The translations under genes and the position numbers were made by a program. Below are positions 1-8,580 of a DNA stretch of 64,000 nt, one piece after another. The notes under the pieces are model-generated. The model did not search any database, had not been told where the DNA came from, and worked only from the letters and a program-made list of their open reading frames with translations. The stretch is from Lachnospiraceae bacterium (GTDB lineage Bacteria > Bacillota > Clostridia > Lachnospirales > Lachnospiraceae): positions 1 through 64,000 of the forward strand of contig JAFXXN010000134.1 in NCBI GenBank assembly GCA_017542245.1, given 5' to 3'. Each line of letters begins with the position of its first letter. Within the stretch, counting starts at the first letter, position 1.

Positions 1-121
1 ACAGGCACTTTGAAAAGACTATGACATTACGTCGTTCCCACCGTTATTTCAATGTCGTTCCTATAAAAGTGTGTCGTTCATCATGCAGTAGTAGCCAAAA
101 TAATCTTGTCGTCAGCGCCGC

Positions 122-505
122 TCAGAATTCGTCGCTTAACATTATAGTTGCACCAGGTGGCCAATCCCTAATTGCAAGAAAGCTCCATATACATCTGTTT
201 TTCTCATTTTTAAGGTAAGGCCAAATATATTGTGGATGTGCTCTCTTTCTTAAAAAACTTTTCTTCTCATAATCTGAATAATAAAATGCCTTAGAAAAAG
301 ACCAATCCGCGTGCTTATCTTCCATAAAACAGATCCACTTATACAGTATTGTTTCATGAGTAAGATAATCACCAGGGCTTATAACCTTAGTATATTTTCC
401 CTTTGCAAGATTTAAACCTGAATAGAAATTCGATACTGTCCCGTTGTTACGGTCATGAAAAATAAGCTTATACTCCTTAAAGTTTTTTACTGAAAAATAC
501 TTTTG
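122..505 (-). pseudogene. Glycosyltransferase family 2 remnant
   Basis: The minus-strand frame reads like the middle of a GT2 (GT-A fold) glycosyltransferase: an NGTVSNFYSGLNLAKGKY stretch is followed by ISPGDYL, at the place where the family has its sugar-nucleotide/metal DxD-type site, then a WSF..AFYYSDYE segment. The N-terminal half with the nucleotide-binding strand is missing, and the frame ends early at 122. Open frame continues upstream to 616, but that part is antisense to the cytidylyltransferase tail at 509-610 and has no GT2 character. The homologous part therefore stops at about 505, exactly where the neighbouring fragment begins. Such enzymes build surface polysaccharides, but this copy cannot be functional. 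The family call rests on motif pattern only. Confidence 0.55.
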
Positions 506-508
506 TAA

Positions 509-610
509 GTTGACTCTGAAACAGTTGCTGTTGATACGCCAAATGATTTGGAAAAGGTACGTGCGATTGTATCTGCTAAGATTAAAGCCGGTGAAATCAG
601 TAATAATTAA
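509..610 (+). pseudogene. C-terminal tail of a KdsB-like cytidylyltransferase
   Basis: This plus-strand frame is too short for a gene. It reads VDSETVAVDTPNDLEKV, then RAIVSAKIKAGEISNN and a stop. The AVDTPNDLEKVRAIV pattern is the usual C-terminus of CMP-Kdo synthetase (KdsB) and related CMP-sugar cytidylyltransferases. An in-frame stop lies directly upstream at 506-508, so everything before it is lost. The fragment sits 20 bases before an aldolase and a KdsC-like phosphatase, so an intact ancestor probably encoded activation of the same 2-keto-3-deoxy sugar acid. It is now a broken remnant; a functional copy would have to be elsewhere. Confidence 0.5.
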
Positions 611-630
611 TTCCATCCGGAGGTATCATA

Positions 631-2208
631 ATGAACAAAATTCATGTTCTTGACTGCACATTACGTGATGGTGGCTATTGTAACAATTGGCAGTTTGGAT
701 TCGAAAATGCTAAAAAGATTACATCAGGACTTGTTGATTCAAACGTAGAAATAATTGAATGTGGTTTTCTAACGAATAAAGTCACTTATGACCCCAATAT
801 CACAAAATTTACTTCTTTAAATGAAGTAGCTACTGTTATTCCCCAAAATCGCGAGGACAAAATTTTTGTAGTCATGATGAATTATGGCGAATATAACATT
901 GATGATTTACCTATCTATGACGGCTCTTCTATTGATGGTATAAGAGTTGCATATCATAAAAAGAATCGATATGAAGCTCTAAAGCTCTGTGAACAAATCA
1001 AAGCAAAAGGTTATCTTGTATTTATTCAAGCTATGGTATCTCTAAGCTATTCAGATGAGGAATTTCTTGAAACTATACATATTGTAAATGGTTTTGAACC
1101 TTATGCTTTTTATATCGTTGACAGTTTCGGAATGATGAAAGTTAAGGATTTAACACGACTCTTCTATATGGTTGAACATAACCTTAAAGAAAATGTCTGG
1201 ATAGGTTTCCATAGTCACAACAATATGCAGCTAGCTTATTCAAATGCACAAAAACTAACTACTGTACAGACAAATCGAAACCTTATTATTGATTCTTCTA
1301 TCATGGGAATGGGACGTGGAGCAGGAAATCTGAATACAGAGTTGTTTGTTGAATATCTTAATGAAAACGTTGGGAAAAATTATCATCTTAAACCTTTGCT
1401 TTCTATTGTTGATAAGATATTAACTCAATTTTATGAACAAAACTATTGGGGATATAGCCTGCCAAATTACATTTCAGCCTCTCATAATGCACATCCAAAT
1501 TATGCAGGGTATTTGGATGCAAAGAAAACACTGACTTTCGAAGATATGAATAATATCTTTGATATGATGGATGAAGAGAAAAAGATTTCTTTTGATAAAA
1601 ACTATATAGAAGAATTGTATTTGAAATATCAAGAAAAAGATAGTGTGCAAGAGACTCATCTTTTAGAGTTTAAGAATATAATTTCTGGAAAAACAGCCTT
1701 AATAATAGCTCCTGGTAAAAGTTCTGTAAATGAAAAAGAAAAAATAGTGACATGTGCAAAATCTGATAATATCATTACCTTTAGTATTAATTTTGATTAT
1801 GACGAGAATATAACTGATTTTATTTTTGTGAGTAATCTAAGGCGCTATAGAGACCTTCCGGCAGAAAAAAGAAAACGAAGTATAGTCACTTCAAATATTC
1901 CTTCTATTGATGTCTATCTACAGGTACTCTATAAAGACTTACTAAACGATACTGAAACTGTCCAAGATAATTCAGGATTAATGCTGATTAAATTCTTAAT
2001 GAACCAAGGTATAGATAAAATATTGATTGCGGGAATGGATGGATATTCACCTATTCTTGACGAAAACTATGCCGACCAAAGAATGAATTTCTCTACAGAA
2101 AAGGATTTGGCAGAGAAAAAAAATTCCGGAATTATTTCCGTTTTGAAAAAATATAAAACTCATATTAATATTGAATCATTGACTACTCCAAGGTTTATAA
2201 CTTTATGA
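631..2208 (+). CDS. DRE-TIM (HMGL-like) aldolase with extra C-terminal domain
   Basis: Residues 1-320 form an HMG-CoA-lyase-like DRE-TIM barrel: DCTLRDGGY at 8-16 supplies the Arg-Asp pair and HSHNN at 194-198 the metal-binding His-x-His, as in 4-hydroxy-2-oxovalerate aldolase. Family members make or break bonds to pyruvate enolate. Residues 350-525 are a second domain starting TALIIAPGKSS, a glycine-rich turn after a beta strand, which I cannot assign. At 525 residues it is much longer than the simple aldolases (about 300-350). A CCGGAGG site precedes the ATG. The stop overlaps the next start by four bases (ATGA), so the two are co-translated. With a KdsC-like phosphatase after it and a cytidylyltransferase tail before it, the likely job is making a 2-keto-3-deoxy (ulosonic) acid for a surface glycan. 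That role is inference; the fold is clear. Confidence 0.75.
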   Translation: MNKIHVLDCTLRDGGYCNNWQFGFENAKKITSGLVDSNVEIIECGFLTNKVTYDPNITKFTSLNEVATVIPQNREDKIFVVMMNYGEYNIDDLPIYDGSSIDGIRVAYHKKNRYEALKLCEQIKAKGYLVFIQAMVSLSYSDEEFLETIHIVNGFEPYAFYIVDSFGMMKVKDLTRLFYMVEHNLKENVWIGFHSHNNMQLAYSNAQKLTTVQTNRNLIIDSSIMGMGRGAGNLNTELFVEYLNENVGKNYHLKPLLSIVDKILTQFYEQNYWGYSLPNYISASHNAHPNYAGYLDAKKTLTFEDMNNIFDMMDEEKKISFDKNYIEELYLKYQEKDSVQETHLLEFKNIISGKTALIIAPGKSSVNEKEKIVTCAKSDNIITFSINFDYDENITDFIFVSNLRRYRDLPAEKRKRSIVTSNIPSIDVYLQVLYKDLLNDTETVQDNSGLMLIKFLMNQGIDKILIAGMDGYSPILDENYADQRMNFSTEKDLAEKKNSGIISVLKKYKTHINIESLTTPRFITL

Positions 2209-2684
2209 AAAAAACTGACAGAATAATAAAATACTTCGTAATGGACGTCGACGGAACTCTTACAGACGGGAAAATATATATGTCGGCCTGTGGAGAGGCA
2301 ATGAAAGCATTCAATATTAAAGACGGATACGGCATACATGATATTTTGATTCCTTCTGGGATTATTCCAATTATCATAACTGGACGTTCCTCCGATATTG
2401 TCAATAATCGATGTAGAGAATTAGGTATTACAGAAGTCTATCAAGGAATATCCGATAAATTAAATATTTTGAAGAATGTTACCGATAAGGAATTAAAATA
2501 TGTTGCATATATTGGTGATGACATTAACGATCTCACCTGTATGAATGCTATTAAAACCGCTGGTGGTATAGTTGGTTGTCCGGCTGATGCATTTAATAAA
2601 ATAAAGGAAATTTCAGATTTTGTTTCAAAATATAATGGCGGTGATGGCGCCGTTCGAGATTTCATAGAATGGATATGTAATTAA
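2205..2684 (+). CDS. KdsC-like HAD phosphatase (Kdo-8-phosphate phosphatase family)
   Basis: A 159-residue HAD phosphatase without a large cap, the length and pattern of KdsC. Motif I DVDGTLTDG at 14-22 gives the nucleophile Asp14 and acid/base Asp16. Motif II is TGR at 59-61, motif III Lys85 in SDK, and motif IV GDDIND at 104-109. KdsC enzymes remove phosphate from 3-deoxy-octulosonate 8-phosphate and act as tetramers; related enzymes act on sialic-acid and nonulosonate phosphates. The gene overlaps the aldolase stop by four bases. Kdo itself is not a normal Gram-positive component, so the substrate is probably another 2-keto-3-deoxy sugar acid of a capsule or cell-surface glycan. The family is secure, the substrate is not. 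Confidence 0.82.
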   Translation: MKKTDRIIKYFVMDVDGTLTDGKIYMSACGEAMKAFNIKDGYGIHDILIPSGIIPIIITGRSSDIVNNRCRELGITEVYQGISDKLNILKNVTDKELKYVAYIGDDINDLTCMNAIKTAGGIVGCPADAFNKIKEISDFVSKYNGGDGAVRDFIEWICN

Positions 2685-2848
2685 AGCATATATCTATTCC
2701 CAGTATTTACCATATAAATCTATAAAATCTGTAACGAAATACTTTTCCCATAATTGTTCGAGATTCACTTATAAATGCTTTTGTATGATCTTATACTACT
2801 TTTTTAGTACACAATAATTCAAAACTATAATATTTATTGGAGGTTATC

Positions 2849-4072
2849 ATGAAAATCACAGTTGCAGGCGTAGGTTATGTAGGTTTATCGTTGGCAGTTC
2901 TTTTGGCTCAGAATCATGAGGTTACTGCTATTACTACTACAGAGAAGAAGGCAGAAAAGCTGAATCAGTTTATCAGTCCTATCCAGGATGATGAGATCGA
3001 GCGTTTCTTTAAAGAGGCACGTGAAAGTAAAAGAGTTCTTAATCTTAAGACTACTACTGACAAGGCAGCGGCTTATGGTTCTGCGGAGCTTGTCATTATT
3101 GCTACCCCGACCAATTATGATGATGTTGGGCATTTCTTTGATACCTCTGCAGTTGAAGATGCTATAGAATGGACTCTGAAGGTTAATCCTGGTGTCCTTA
3201 TGGTTATCAAGTCTACTATTCCTGTTGGTTATACAGAAAGTGTCAAGAAAAAGTACGGGATCAAAAATATTATTTTCAGCCCTGAGTTCCTTCGTGAGTC
3301 CAAGGCTCTTTATGATAATCTCCACCCTAGCCGTATAGTAGTGGGCTGTGATGCTGATCAGGAAAAGGAAGCTTCAGATTTTGCTAATCTTCTCTTAGAG
3401 GGTGCCAGAACCGAAGAAAAAAGAAGCGGTTCTGTAGAGCAGAATATCCCGATACTACTCTCTCGTTTGACTGAGGCTGAGGCTATTAAGCTTTTCGCTA
3501 ATTCTTATCTGGCAGTCAGAGTTGCTTACTTTAATGAACTGGATACTTATGCTCAGATGATGGGACTTGATTCCAAGATGATCATAGATGGTGTTTGTAT
3601 GGATCCCAGGATCGGTTCTCACTATAATAATCCATCATTTGGTTATGGCGGATACTGTCTGCCTAAAGACACTAAGCAGCTATTGGCTAACTACAATGGC
3701 GTACCCCAGGCTATGATCAAGGCTGTAGTTGACGCAAACAATATCAGAAAGCAGTTTGTGGCCGATCAAATACTTGAAAGAAATCCTAAGACCGTCGGTG
3801 TATACCGCCTTACCATGAAATCAAACAGTGATAACTTCCGCGCCTCCGCTATCCAGGGCGTTATGGAAAGAATCAAGGCAAAGAATGTGCCTATCATAAT
3901 ATACGAGCCCACCCTTGAAGACGGTAGTGAATTCGCCGGTTGCAAGGTAGTAAACGACCCCGATAAGTTTAAGTCACAATCGGATGTTATACTCGCTAAC
4001 CGCTTTGACTCTGAGTTGCTCGGTGACGTTTCCGATAAGGTTTATACAAGAGATATATTTAAGAGAGACTGA
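2849..4072 (+). CDS. ugd: UDP-glucose 6-dehydrogenase
   Basis: NAD-dependent four-electron oxidation of UDP-glucose to UDP-glucuronate, a precursor of acidic surface polysaccharides. GVGYVG near residue 7 is the Rossmann loop, SPEFLRES the substrate loop, and [11 protein letters not shown] carries the catalytic Cys near residue 270. The 407 residues fit the short bacterial Ugd class seen in streptococci. An upstream TTG at 2837 is in frame, but the GGAGG at 2839-2843 overlaps it, so the ATG at 2849 is the real start. A 160-base AT-rich gap separates it from the preceding pair, so it is probably a separate transcription unit at the edge of the same polysaccharide locus. Confidence 0.93.
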   Translation: MKITVAGVGYVGLSLAVLLAQNHEVTAITTTEKKAEKLNQFISPIQDDEIERFFKEARESKRVLNLKTTTDKAAAYGSAELVIIATPTNYDDVGHFFDTSAVEDAIEWTLKVNPGVLMVIKSTIPVGYTESVKKKYGIKNIIFSPEFLRESKALYDNLHPSRIVVGCDADQEKEASDFANLLLEGARTEEKRSGSVEQNIPILLSRLTEAEAIKLFANSYLAVRVAYFNELDTYAQMMGLDSKMIIDGVCMDPRIGSHYNNPSFGYGGYCLPKDTKQLLANYNGVPQAMIKAVVDANNIRKQFVADQILERNPKTVGVYRLTMKSNSDNFRASAIQGVMERIKAKNVPIIIYEPTLEDGSEFAGCKVVNDPDKFKSQSDVILANRFDSELLGDVSDKVYTRDIFKRD

Positions 4073-4247
4073 TTTTACGTTTTACTCTACGTTAAACATA
4101 CATTTATAATGCCTTATTTCCTTTCTCTCTTCGATTACAGCGCCTGCCGGCTAGCTGTTTGCTATTCGGCAGACACTGTATATCAAGCAGCAATCAGAGA
4201 GACGGTTCTGAGATTGAAAATTTTTTTATGAATATTATTGAAAACAC

Positions 4248-4291
4248 CCTTGTCAATTTTGCTTGACAAGGTTTTATTTATGGAGTATAAT
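4248..4291 (+). promoter_or_regulatory. Consensus promoter with inverted repeat over the -35
   Basis: TTGACA at 4263-4268 and TATAAT at 4286-4291 are separated by 17 bases. CCTTGTCAA at 4248-4256 and TTGACAAGG at 4263-4271 form a perfect 9-bp inverted repeat that includes the -35 box, a likely repressor operator. The start point would lie near 4298, leaving a leader of about 200 bases before the small ORF. Confidence 0.75.
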
Positions 4292-4494
4292 CCGTATATT
4301 AGAATATTTTAGTACTGATAAATATGTTGCTTTTAGCCCAAAATGGGTGTATACTAATAATGCGACATATAGATAGTTGTTAACAGCAGCTATTGGAAAG
4401 GGATTTGCTCATTCATAATGCTGACGCCGTCCTTCAGGTGAGTGTATCTGCAAATAACAATGTATACCAAATTATAAAAAGGAGGGATCCGCTT

Positions 4495-4668
4495 ATGTGT
4501 GAGGCACTGCGAGAATTAATGAAAGAAGAAATCGATGAAGAAATAGATAAAACCCAACTGGCTTCCATAAAAAGCTTGATGAAGAAAATGAAGTTGACAG
4601 CTGAGCAGGCCATGGATGCCCTAAGCATTTCGGCCTCCGACCAAAAAAGATATTCTTCTATGCTTTAA
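4495..4668 (+). CDS. Small protein resembling the C-terminus of Rpn-type nucleases
   Basis: A 57-residue ORF starting MCEALRELMKEE and ending TAEQAMDALSISASDQKRY plus SSML. This layout, a charged coiled linker followed by an xLMKKMKLTAEQAMDAL helix, is the C-terminal tail commonly seen on Rpn/PD-(D/E)XK 'recombination-promoting nuclease' proteins. The nuclease domain itself is absent. AAGGAGG at 4479-4485 with correct spacing selects the ATG at 4495. A longer in-frame reading from TTG 4393 exists, but that part has no matching Shine-Dalgarno. It has its own promoter and terminator and a second copy (6906-7115) that keeps the last 40 residues identical. It could be a remnant or a genuine mini-protein. 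Function unknown. Confidence 0.5.
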   Translation: MCEALRELMKEEIDEEIDKTQLASIKSLMKKMKLTAEQAMDALSISASDQKRYSSML

Positions 4669-4676
4669 AAGTTCTT

Positions 4677-4700
4677 CGGGGCTACCTTACGGTAGCCCCG
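4677..4700. terminator. Hairpin terminator, probably bidirectional
   Basis: CGGGGCTACC (4677-4686) and GGTAGCCCCG (4691-4700) form a 10-bp stem with a 4-base loop between the convergent small ORF and AAA-ATPase gene. Confidence 0.75.
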
Positions 4701-4717
4701 AATTATTATAATATTTC

Positions 4718-6388
4718 TTATTTGTATAATACCACCTTAACCTTCTTCTGGAAGAATGCAACTCCGTAGCATATGATTTCTTCATAGCCTTTTAGGCCTT
4801 CTGCATATTTCTCTTTTATTATCTGCTTGATTGCGTCTTTGCAGTCTTTGTCCATATCGGATTCTTTATCCGATTTTTTTGCCTCTATGATGATCGCCCG
4901 TCTGTTCTTCTTGTCCTTGAGCAGGATATCAGGCCTTCCAAGTCCTTTTTCTTTATTGGAATCCACACTGTATCCTCTTCCTACGAATACTCCGGCTAGA
5001 AAGGCATGATAGTAGTCCTCATGATAATCGTTGTAGCTTATGGTATCCCATAGAAGTCCTGAAAGGATCTCCGTGGCACGGCCTTCTTTTCTTTTCCACA
5101 AAGAATCGATCAGTTCTCTTACAGTATCATTACTTACCGTATCCGTGAAGAAACGTACTACAGTATCCTCAAAGATTGATGAAATCTCTCGGTTAGGGAT
5201 TTTTAATGAAACCGTCTCACCATCTTCTTTCGCATCAGCTTTCGTAATGTACCCGGTCATCAGAAGCACACTCCACAGGTTATCTTCGGTGGAATGCAGG
5301 GTATCATAAGTCAATTCATCCGAGATTTTCTGAATGATAGTTTCTCCGTTCAGCAACGATTCAAATTTATCAGAAACATCAAAATCTGTACGTTTTACGA
5401 AAGTCAGAAGGATTCCATTATGACTGGTATTTTTCCAATAATTTTTGGGTCTGACATTTCTGTTGTATCTTAATGAAGATACGTGGTTGATAACATCCCA
5501 TGGACAGTATACATAATTATTGCCAAATATGTAGCCATCGTACCATTCTTTGATCTCTATGGCTGCCTCACTTCTGTCTGCTGCCGTGAGCATCGTTTTG
5601 ACTTCTTCCTCAGTAAACCCAAAATACCGGCTGAATCTTTCATCAAGTACCGAATACGATGCGAAATTATTGGTTCCGGTAAATATACTTTCCTTTGCTA
5701 TCCTTAAGCATCCTGTTATTACGGCAAACTTTAAGAATTCATTATCTTTAAGGGCTGTACTCATAATACCCTTTATTACATCAAGCATCTTGGAGTAGTA
5801 ATGATTCTCGGCTGTATCCTTTTCACTTGCCTTTGCAAGCGGGACATCATATTCATCTATGAGCAGAATGACCTGTTTGCCATATACATTATATAGCATC
5901 CGTATCATGGTTTTCAGAGAATTTTGAACGTCACTCTCGGTTCCTTTCTGCGCTTTTAATCGTGCAAAGACATCTACGTCATCCTTATCGGACATATCTT
6001 TACTTGTTATGTCAGAAATACCCTTACACACGTCGGCAATTACATTCATCAGTTTCGCATAGGCTACTTCATAGGTTTCAGATTCCGCATCCTTAAATGA
6101 AATAAACAGCGCCGGATACTGATTCATCCATTCCTTACAAAAAGTTTTATGCTTCGAAATAGCAAGATTTTCGAACAGAGCCCTGCTATCTTTTCTAATG
6201 CTGAAAAAATTCTCCATCATGCTCATCATCAGAGTCTTTCCGAAGCGTCTCGGCCTTGTAAAAAGCGTAACTTTATTATTCGTATCATGTACAAGTTCGT
6301 ACAGAAACTGCGTCTTATCCACGTAGTATGCATTTTCTTTTCGAAGAGCCGCAAAGTCTGCTTCTCCAACACTTACTTTAAATGCCAT
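4718..6388 (-). CDS. AAA-ATPase-like protein with C-terminal PD-(D/E)XK nuclease domain
   Basis: A 556-residue member of the AAA-ATPase-like plus PD-(D/E)XK family that is very abundant in gut anaerobes. The N-terminus VGEADFAALRKENAYYVDKT is typical. RPRRFGKT at 45-52 is the Walker A loop and LLIDEYD at 175-181 Walker B. Near residues 490-515, GRPDIL followed by AIIIEAKKS fits the PD-(D/E)XK core. Start supported by AAAGGAGG seven bases upstream. The biological role of this family is not settled; genomic instability, selfish or defence roles have been proposed. It is transcribed against the two flanking small-ORF cassettes, which suggests it was captured or mobilised with them. Confidence 0.85.
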   Translation of the reverse strand: MAFKVSVGEADFAALRKENAYYVDKTQFLYELVHDTNNKVTLFTRPRRFGKTLMMSMMENFFSIRKDSRALFENLAISKHKTFCKEWMNQYPALFISFKDAESETYEVAYAKLMNVIADVCKGISDITSKDMSDKDDVDVFARLKAQKGTESDVQNSLKTMIRMLYNVYGKQVILLIDEYDVPLAKASEKDTAENHYYSKMLDVIKGIMSTALKDNEFLKFAVITGCLRIAKESIFTGTNNFASYSVLDERFSRYFGFTEEEVKTMLTAADRSEAAIEIKEWYDGYIFGNNYVYCPWDVINHVSSLRYNRNVRPKNYWKNTSHNGILLTFVKRTDFDVSDKFESLLNGETIIQKISDELTYDTLHSTEDNLWSVLLMTGYITKADAKEDGETVSLKIPNREISSIFEDTVVRFFTDTVSNDTVRELIDSLWKRKEGRATEILSGLLWDTISYNDYHEDYYHAFLAGVFVGRGYSVDSNKEKGLGRPDILLKDKKNRRAIIIEAKKSDKESDMDKDCKDAIKQIIKEKYAEGLKGYEEIICYGVAFFQKKVKVVLYK

Positions 6389-6503
6389 ATGCGCCTCCTT
6401 TCAGCCTTGGATGCTCGTGTTTCAATGCCTAGATTACCATGCCTGACATATTATACATGCCTGTTTCTGACACTGTTACATTCAGATAAAATCTCACTTC
6501 AAA

Positions 6504-6563
6504 CTATACCAAAATGTCCTATGCCAAAATGTTCTATACCAAATTGTACTATACCAAAATGTT
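6504..6563. repeat. 15-base tandem repeat, four copies
   Basis: Four consecutive 15-base units at 6504, 6519, 6534 and 6549, consensus CTATACCAAAATGTN, with one or two changes per unit. They lie upstream of the AAA-ATPase gene in a 415-base gap that otherwise holds only the second cassette's leader. Confidence 0.85.
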
Positions 6564-6664
6564 ACTTACTTGTCAATTCTAAAACACTTATCAATCACAG
6601 GTCAATCACAGGGACGGTTCTCTGATTGAAAATCTTCTTGTAAAATTTTTAAAACACCCTTGTC

Positions 6665-6702
6665 AATTTTTACTTGACAAGGTTTTATTTATGGAGTATA
6701 AT
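6665..6702 (+). promoter_or_regulatory. Consensus promoter of cassette copy 2
   Basis: TTGACA at 6674-6679, 17-base spacer, TATAAT at 6697-6702, with the same inverted repeat around the -35 as in copy 1. Confidence 0.72.
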
Positions 6703-6905
6703 CCGTATACTAGAATATATTAGCACTTATAAATATGTTGCTTTTAACCCCAAAAGGGTGTATACTAATAATGCGACATATAGATAGTTGTTAACAACAA
6801 CTATTGGAAAGGGATTTGCTCATTCATAATGCTGACGCCGTGCTTCAGGTGAGTGTATCTGCAAATAACAATGTATACCAAATTATAAAAAGGAGGGATC
6901 CGCTT

Positions 6906-7115
6906 ATGTGTGAGGCACTGCGAAAATTATTTAGTGAAGAAATAGAGGAAGAAAAAAATGAAGCCGTAAAAACAGCGACTGAGGCCGCAACAGATAAAAC
7001 TCAGCTGGCTTCCATAAAAAGCTTGATGAAGAAAATGAAGTTGACAGCTGAGCAGGCCATGGATGCCCTAAGCATTTCGGCCTCCGACCAAAAAAGATAT
7101 TCTTCTATGCTTTAA
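6906..7115 (+). CDS. Small protein, paralogue of 4495-4668
   Basis: A 69-residue ORF with the same start context (AAGGAGG, ATG) and the same final 40 residues as the copy at 4495. The linker is different: KLFSEEIEEEKNEAVKTATE here versus ELMKEEIDEEI there. A variable charged linker and constant C-terminal helix pair argue for selection on the C-terminal segment, which resembles the tail of Rpn-family nucleases. No nuclease motifs are present. Function unknown. Confidence 0.5.
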   Translation: MCEALRKLFSEEIEEEKNEAVKTATEAATDKTQLASIKSLMKKMKLTAEQAMDALSISASDQKRYSSML

Positions 7116-7122
7116 AAGTTCT

Positions 7123-7146
7123 CGGGGCTACCTTGCGGTAGCCCCG
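7123..7146 (+). terminator. Hairpin terminator of cassette copy 2
   Basis: CGGGGCTACC (7123-7132) pairs with GGTAGCCCCG (7137-7146), followed by TATTTT. Confidence 0.75.
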
Positions 7147-7282
7147 TATTTTAACTTTATGACCTACAATTCCAATGTCAAGAACCGCCATAATGCTATC
7201 ATGCAATAGTAGCCTCGGTGAAAATTCTTCGCAAGATGGCATGTCGAGTTCTGTTGCATTTATAAAAATGGCATGGGGGGGC

Positions 7283-8407
7283 CTAGTACACTGTCACATC
7301 ATATTTTTTGATTCTCTTCATATTCGCTATAAGAACCGGGATTATTATGGCTGCATTGCAGAAAAGTGTTCCTACTATTCCCAATATGGATGGATGTATA
7401 AAGCTTATTCCGCTGCTCCACAGGATTTCGTTAAGCACCTTTACTACTATAAAGCACGCTATACCTCCTATGACGAGTCCTATCCCATCCATTACCAGCA
7501 TCTCTGACAATACTTTTGACAATATCTTTAGTTTTGAAAATCCCATAGCCTTATATATTGAAAACTCGTATTTACGTTTATCAAACATAGCTGCAAATGT
7601 GGCGTTTAGTGTTATTGCAAATACTACTGCTACCACAACGATTATTATAATGAAGAAATATCTTAAGATTTCCGTTTGCTCACGGGCGGATCTGACCATG
7701 GATTCGTTTGTAGTCACTGCGATATGAGGATATTTTTCCGCCACAGTGTCTATAAGGGCGTTTAAGTCATCACACAATGTTTCCGCATGCTTTTCGGTCG
7801 TACTTAGTATCAAACCTCCGTATGTGCTCATGGTGCTGTCCCAGCCATATATCTGCATACCGTTTAACGGAAGAACGTATTTTATCTTCATGTCTCTCGG
7901 AAGGTAAATATATGAAAATTCTCCCTGTCCTTTTAGAATATCGCCTTCTTTTACTCCCCAGTTATTCGCCAGCATTTCCGAAAGCACCAGCTCTCCGTCC
8001 TGTACATCTATGTCTTTCGGGAGTATGTCCGTAAGTCTCACAAATGTATCAAAATCTTCTTTCGAAAGCATGAACGGAACTGTTATACCGTTTCTGAATC
8101 CCATTATACTGTCATAACTTGTATATTGTATGTTCGCGTCAATGAATGTCTTTGCGCTTTCGGGAAGCAGTTCTTCCGTGTGCTTATAAAGATCTCTCAT
8201 TTCATCCAGTATGTCATTATTGTTTCCGTTCGGATACCAGAATGCATACTGTGACGGGTTTTCATATGCGTACTCAAAGGTGTCGTTTATGTTATCTATA
8301 TACATGCCTCCCATAAATACTAAGCATGTACATGCCAACATTATGATGATGCATATTGACCTTCCCTTATTTTTCTTTATATATGTAATTGCTGAAAATG
8401 GATTCAT
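7283..8407 (-). CDS. ABC transporter permease, FtsX/MacB family
   Basis: A 374-residue membrane protein with one N-terminal helix (SICIIIMLACTCLVFMGGMY), a large extracytoplasmic domain (about residues 40-250) and three C-terminal helices (YFFIIIIVVVAVVF; MDGIGLVIGGIACFIVV; ILGIVGTLFCNAAIIIPVL). KRKYEFSIYKAMGFSKLKI after the second helix is the characteristic FtsX cytoplasmic loop. This is the half-permease topology of MacB/LolCE-type exporters or peptide-sensing transporters. AGAGG precedes the ATG. It lies 173 bases downstream of its ATPase, with a repeat element in the gap, in one minus-strand unit with a second permease. Substrate unknown; antimicrobial peptide or lipoprotein handling is typical. 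Confidence 0.85.
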   Translation of the reverse strand: MNPFSAITYIKKNKGRSICIIIMLACTCLVFMGGMYIDNINDTFEYAYENPSQYAFWYPNGNNNDILDEMRDLYKHTEELLPESAKTFIDANIQYTSYDSIMGFRNGITVPFMLSKEDFDTFVRLTDILPKDIDVQDGELVLSEMLANNWGVKEGDILKGQGEFSYIYLPRDMKIKYVLPLNGMQIYGWDSTMSTYGGLILSTTEKHAETLCDDLNALIDTVAEKYPHIAVTTNESMVRSAREQTEILRYFFIIIIVVVAVVFAITLNATFAAMFDKRKYEFSIYKAMGFSKLKILSKVLSEMLVMDGIGLVIGGIACFIVVKVLNEILWSSGISFIHPSILGIVGTLFCNAAIIIPVLIANMKRIKKYDVTVY

Positions 8408-8424
8408 TTTTGCCTCTTTTCTTT

Positions 8425-8512
8425 CAATCAGAGGGACGGTTCTCTGATTGATTTTTTCCCCTGATTTTTCAAGTCTCGAGAATCAATCAGAGAACCGTCC
8501 CCGTGATTGATT
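8425..8512. repeat. REPIN-like inverted pair of GGGACGGTTCTCTGATTG repeats
   Basis: Two copies of a 25-30 base repeat face each other: GGGACGGTTCTCTGATTG at 8433-8450 and its reverse complement around 8484-8500, separated by about 35 bases. Single copies occur at 4191-4220, 6592-6629 and 33976-34003. Two inverted REP units form a long hairpin, the usual layout of REPINs moved by RAYT transposases. No RAYT gene is in the window. The following 8518-8556 carries part of the second repeat family in reverse. Confidence 0.65.
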
Positions 8513-8580
8513 CCTGGCGAAGTGAAGGTGGCTGCGAAGCAGCCGGATGAGGTGTGTATTATATCGTTAATCAATTTATA

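Larger units (their letters stand above)
4191..4702 (+). repeat. Duplicated small-ORF cassette, copy 1
   Basis: About 510 bases are repeated in the same orientation at 6592-7147. Both copies contain a GACGGTTCT repeat, a consensus promoter, a nearly identical leader of about 200 bases, a small ORF with identical C-terminal codons, and a GGGGCTACC hairpin terminator. They differ mainly in the codons linking the start and the conserved C-terminus. The copies bracket the AAA-ATPase/nuclease gene as direct repeats. Confidence 0.8.
6592..7147 (+). repeat. Duplicated small-ORF cassette, copy 2
   Basis: Second copy of the cassette at 4191-4702. Promoter, leader, Shine-Dalgarno, C-terminal codons and terminator are conserved; the linker codons differ and are longer here. 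It starts within a GGGACGGTTCTCTGATTG repeat. Confidence 0.8.

Noticed and set aside
1..121. GTCGTTC repeats at 31, 54 and 73
   Set aside because: Spacing is irregular (23 and 19 bases) and no associated feature is visible; too short to interpret at the window edge.
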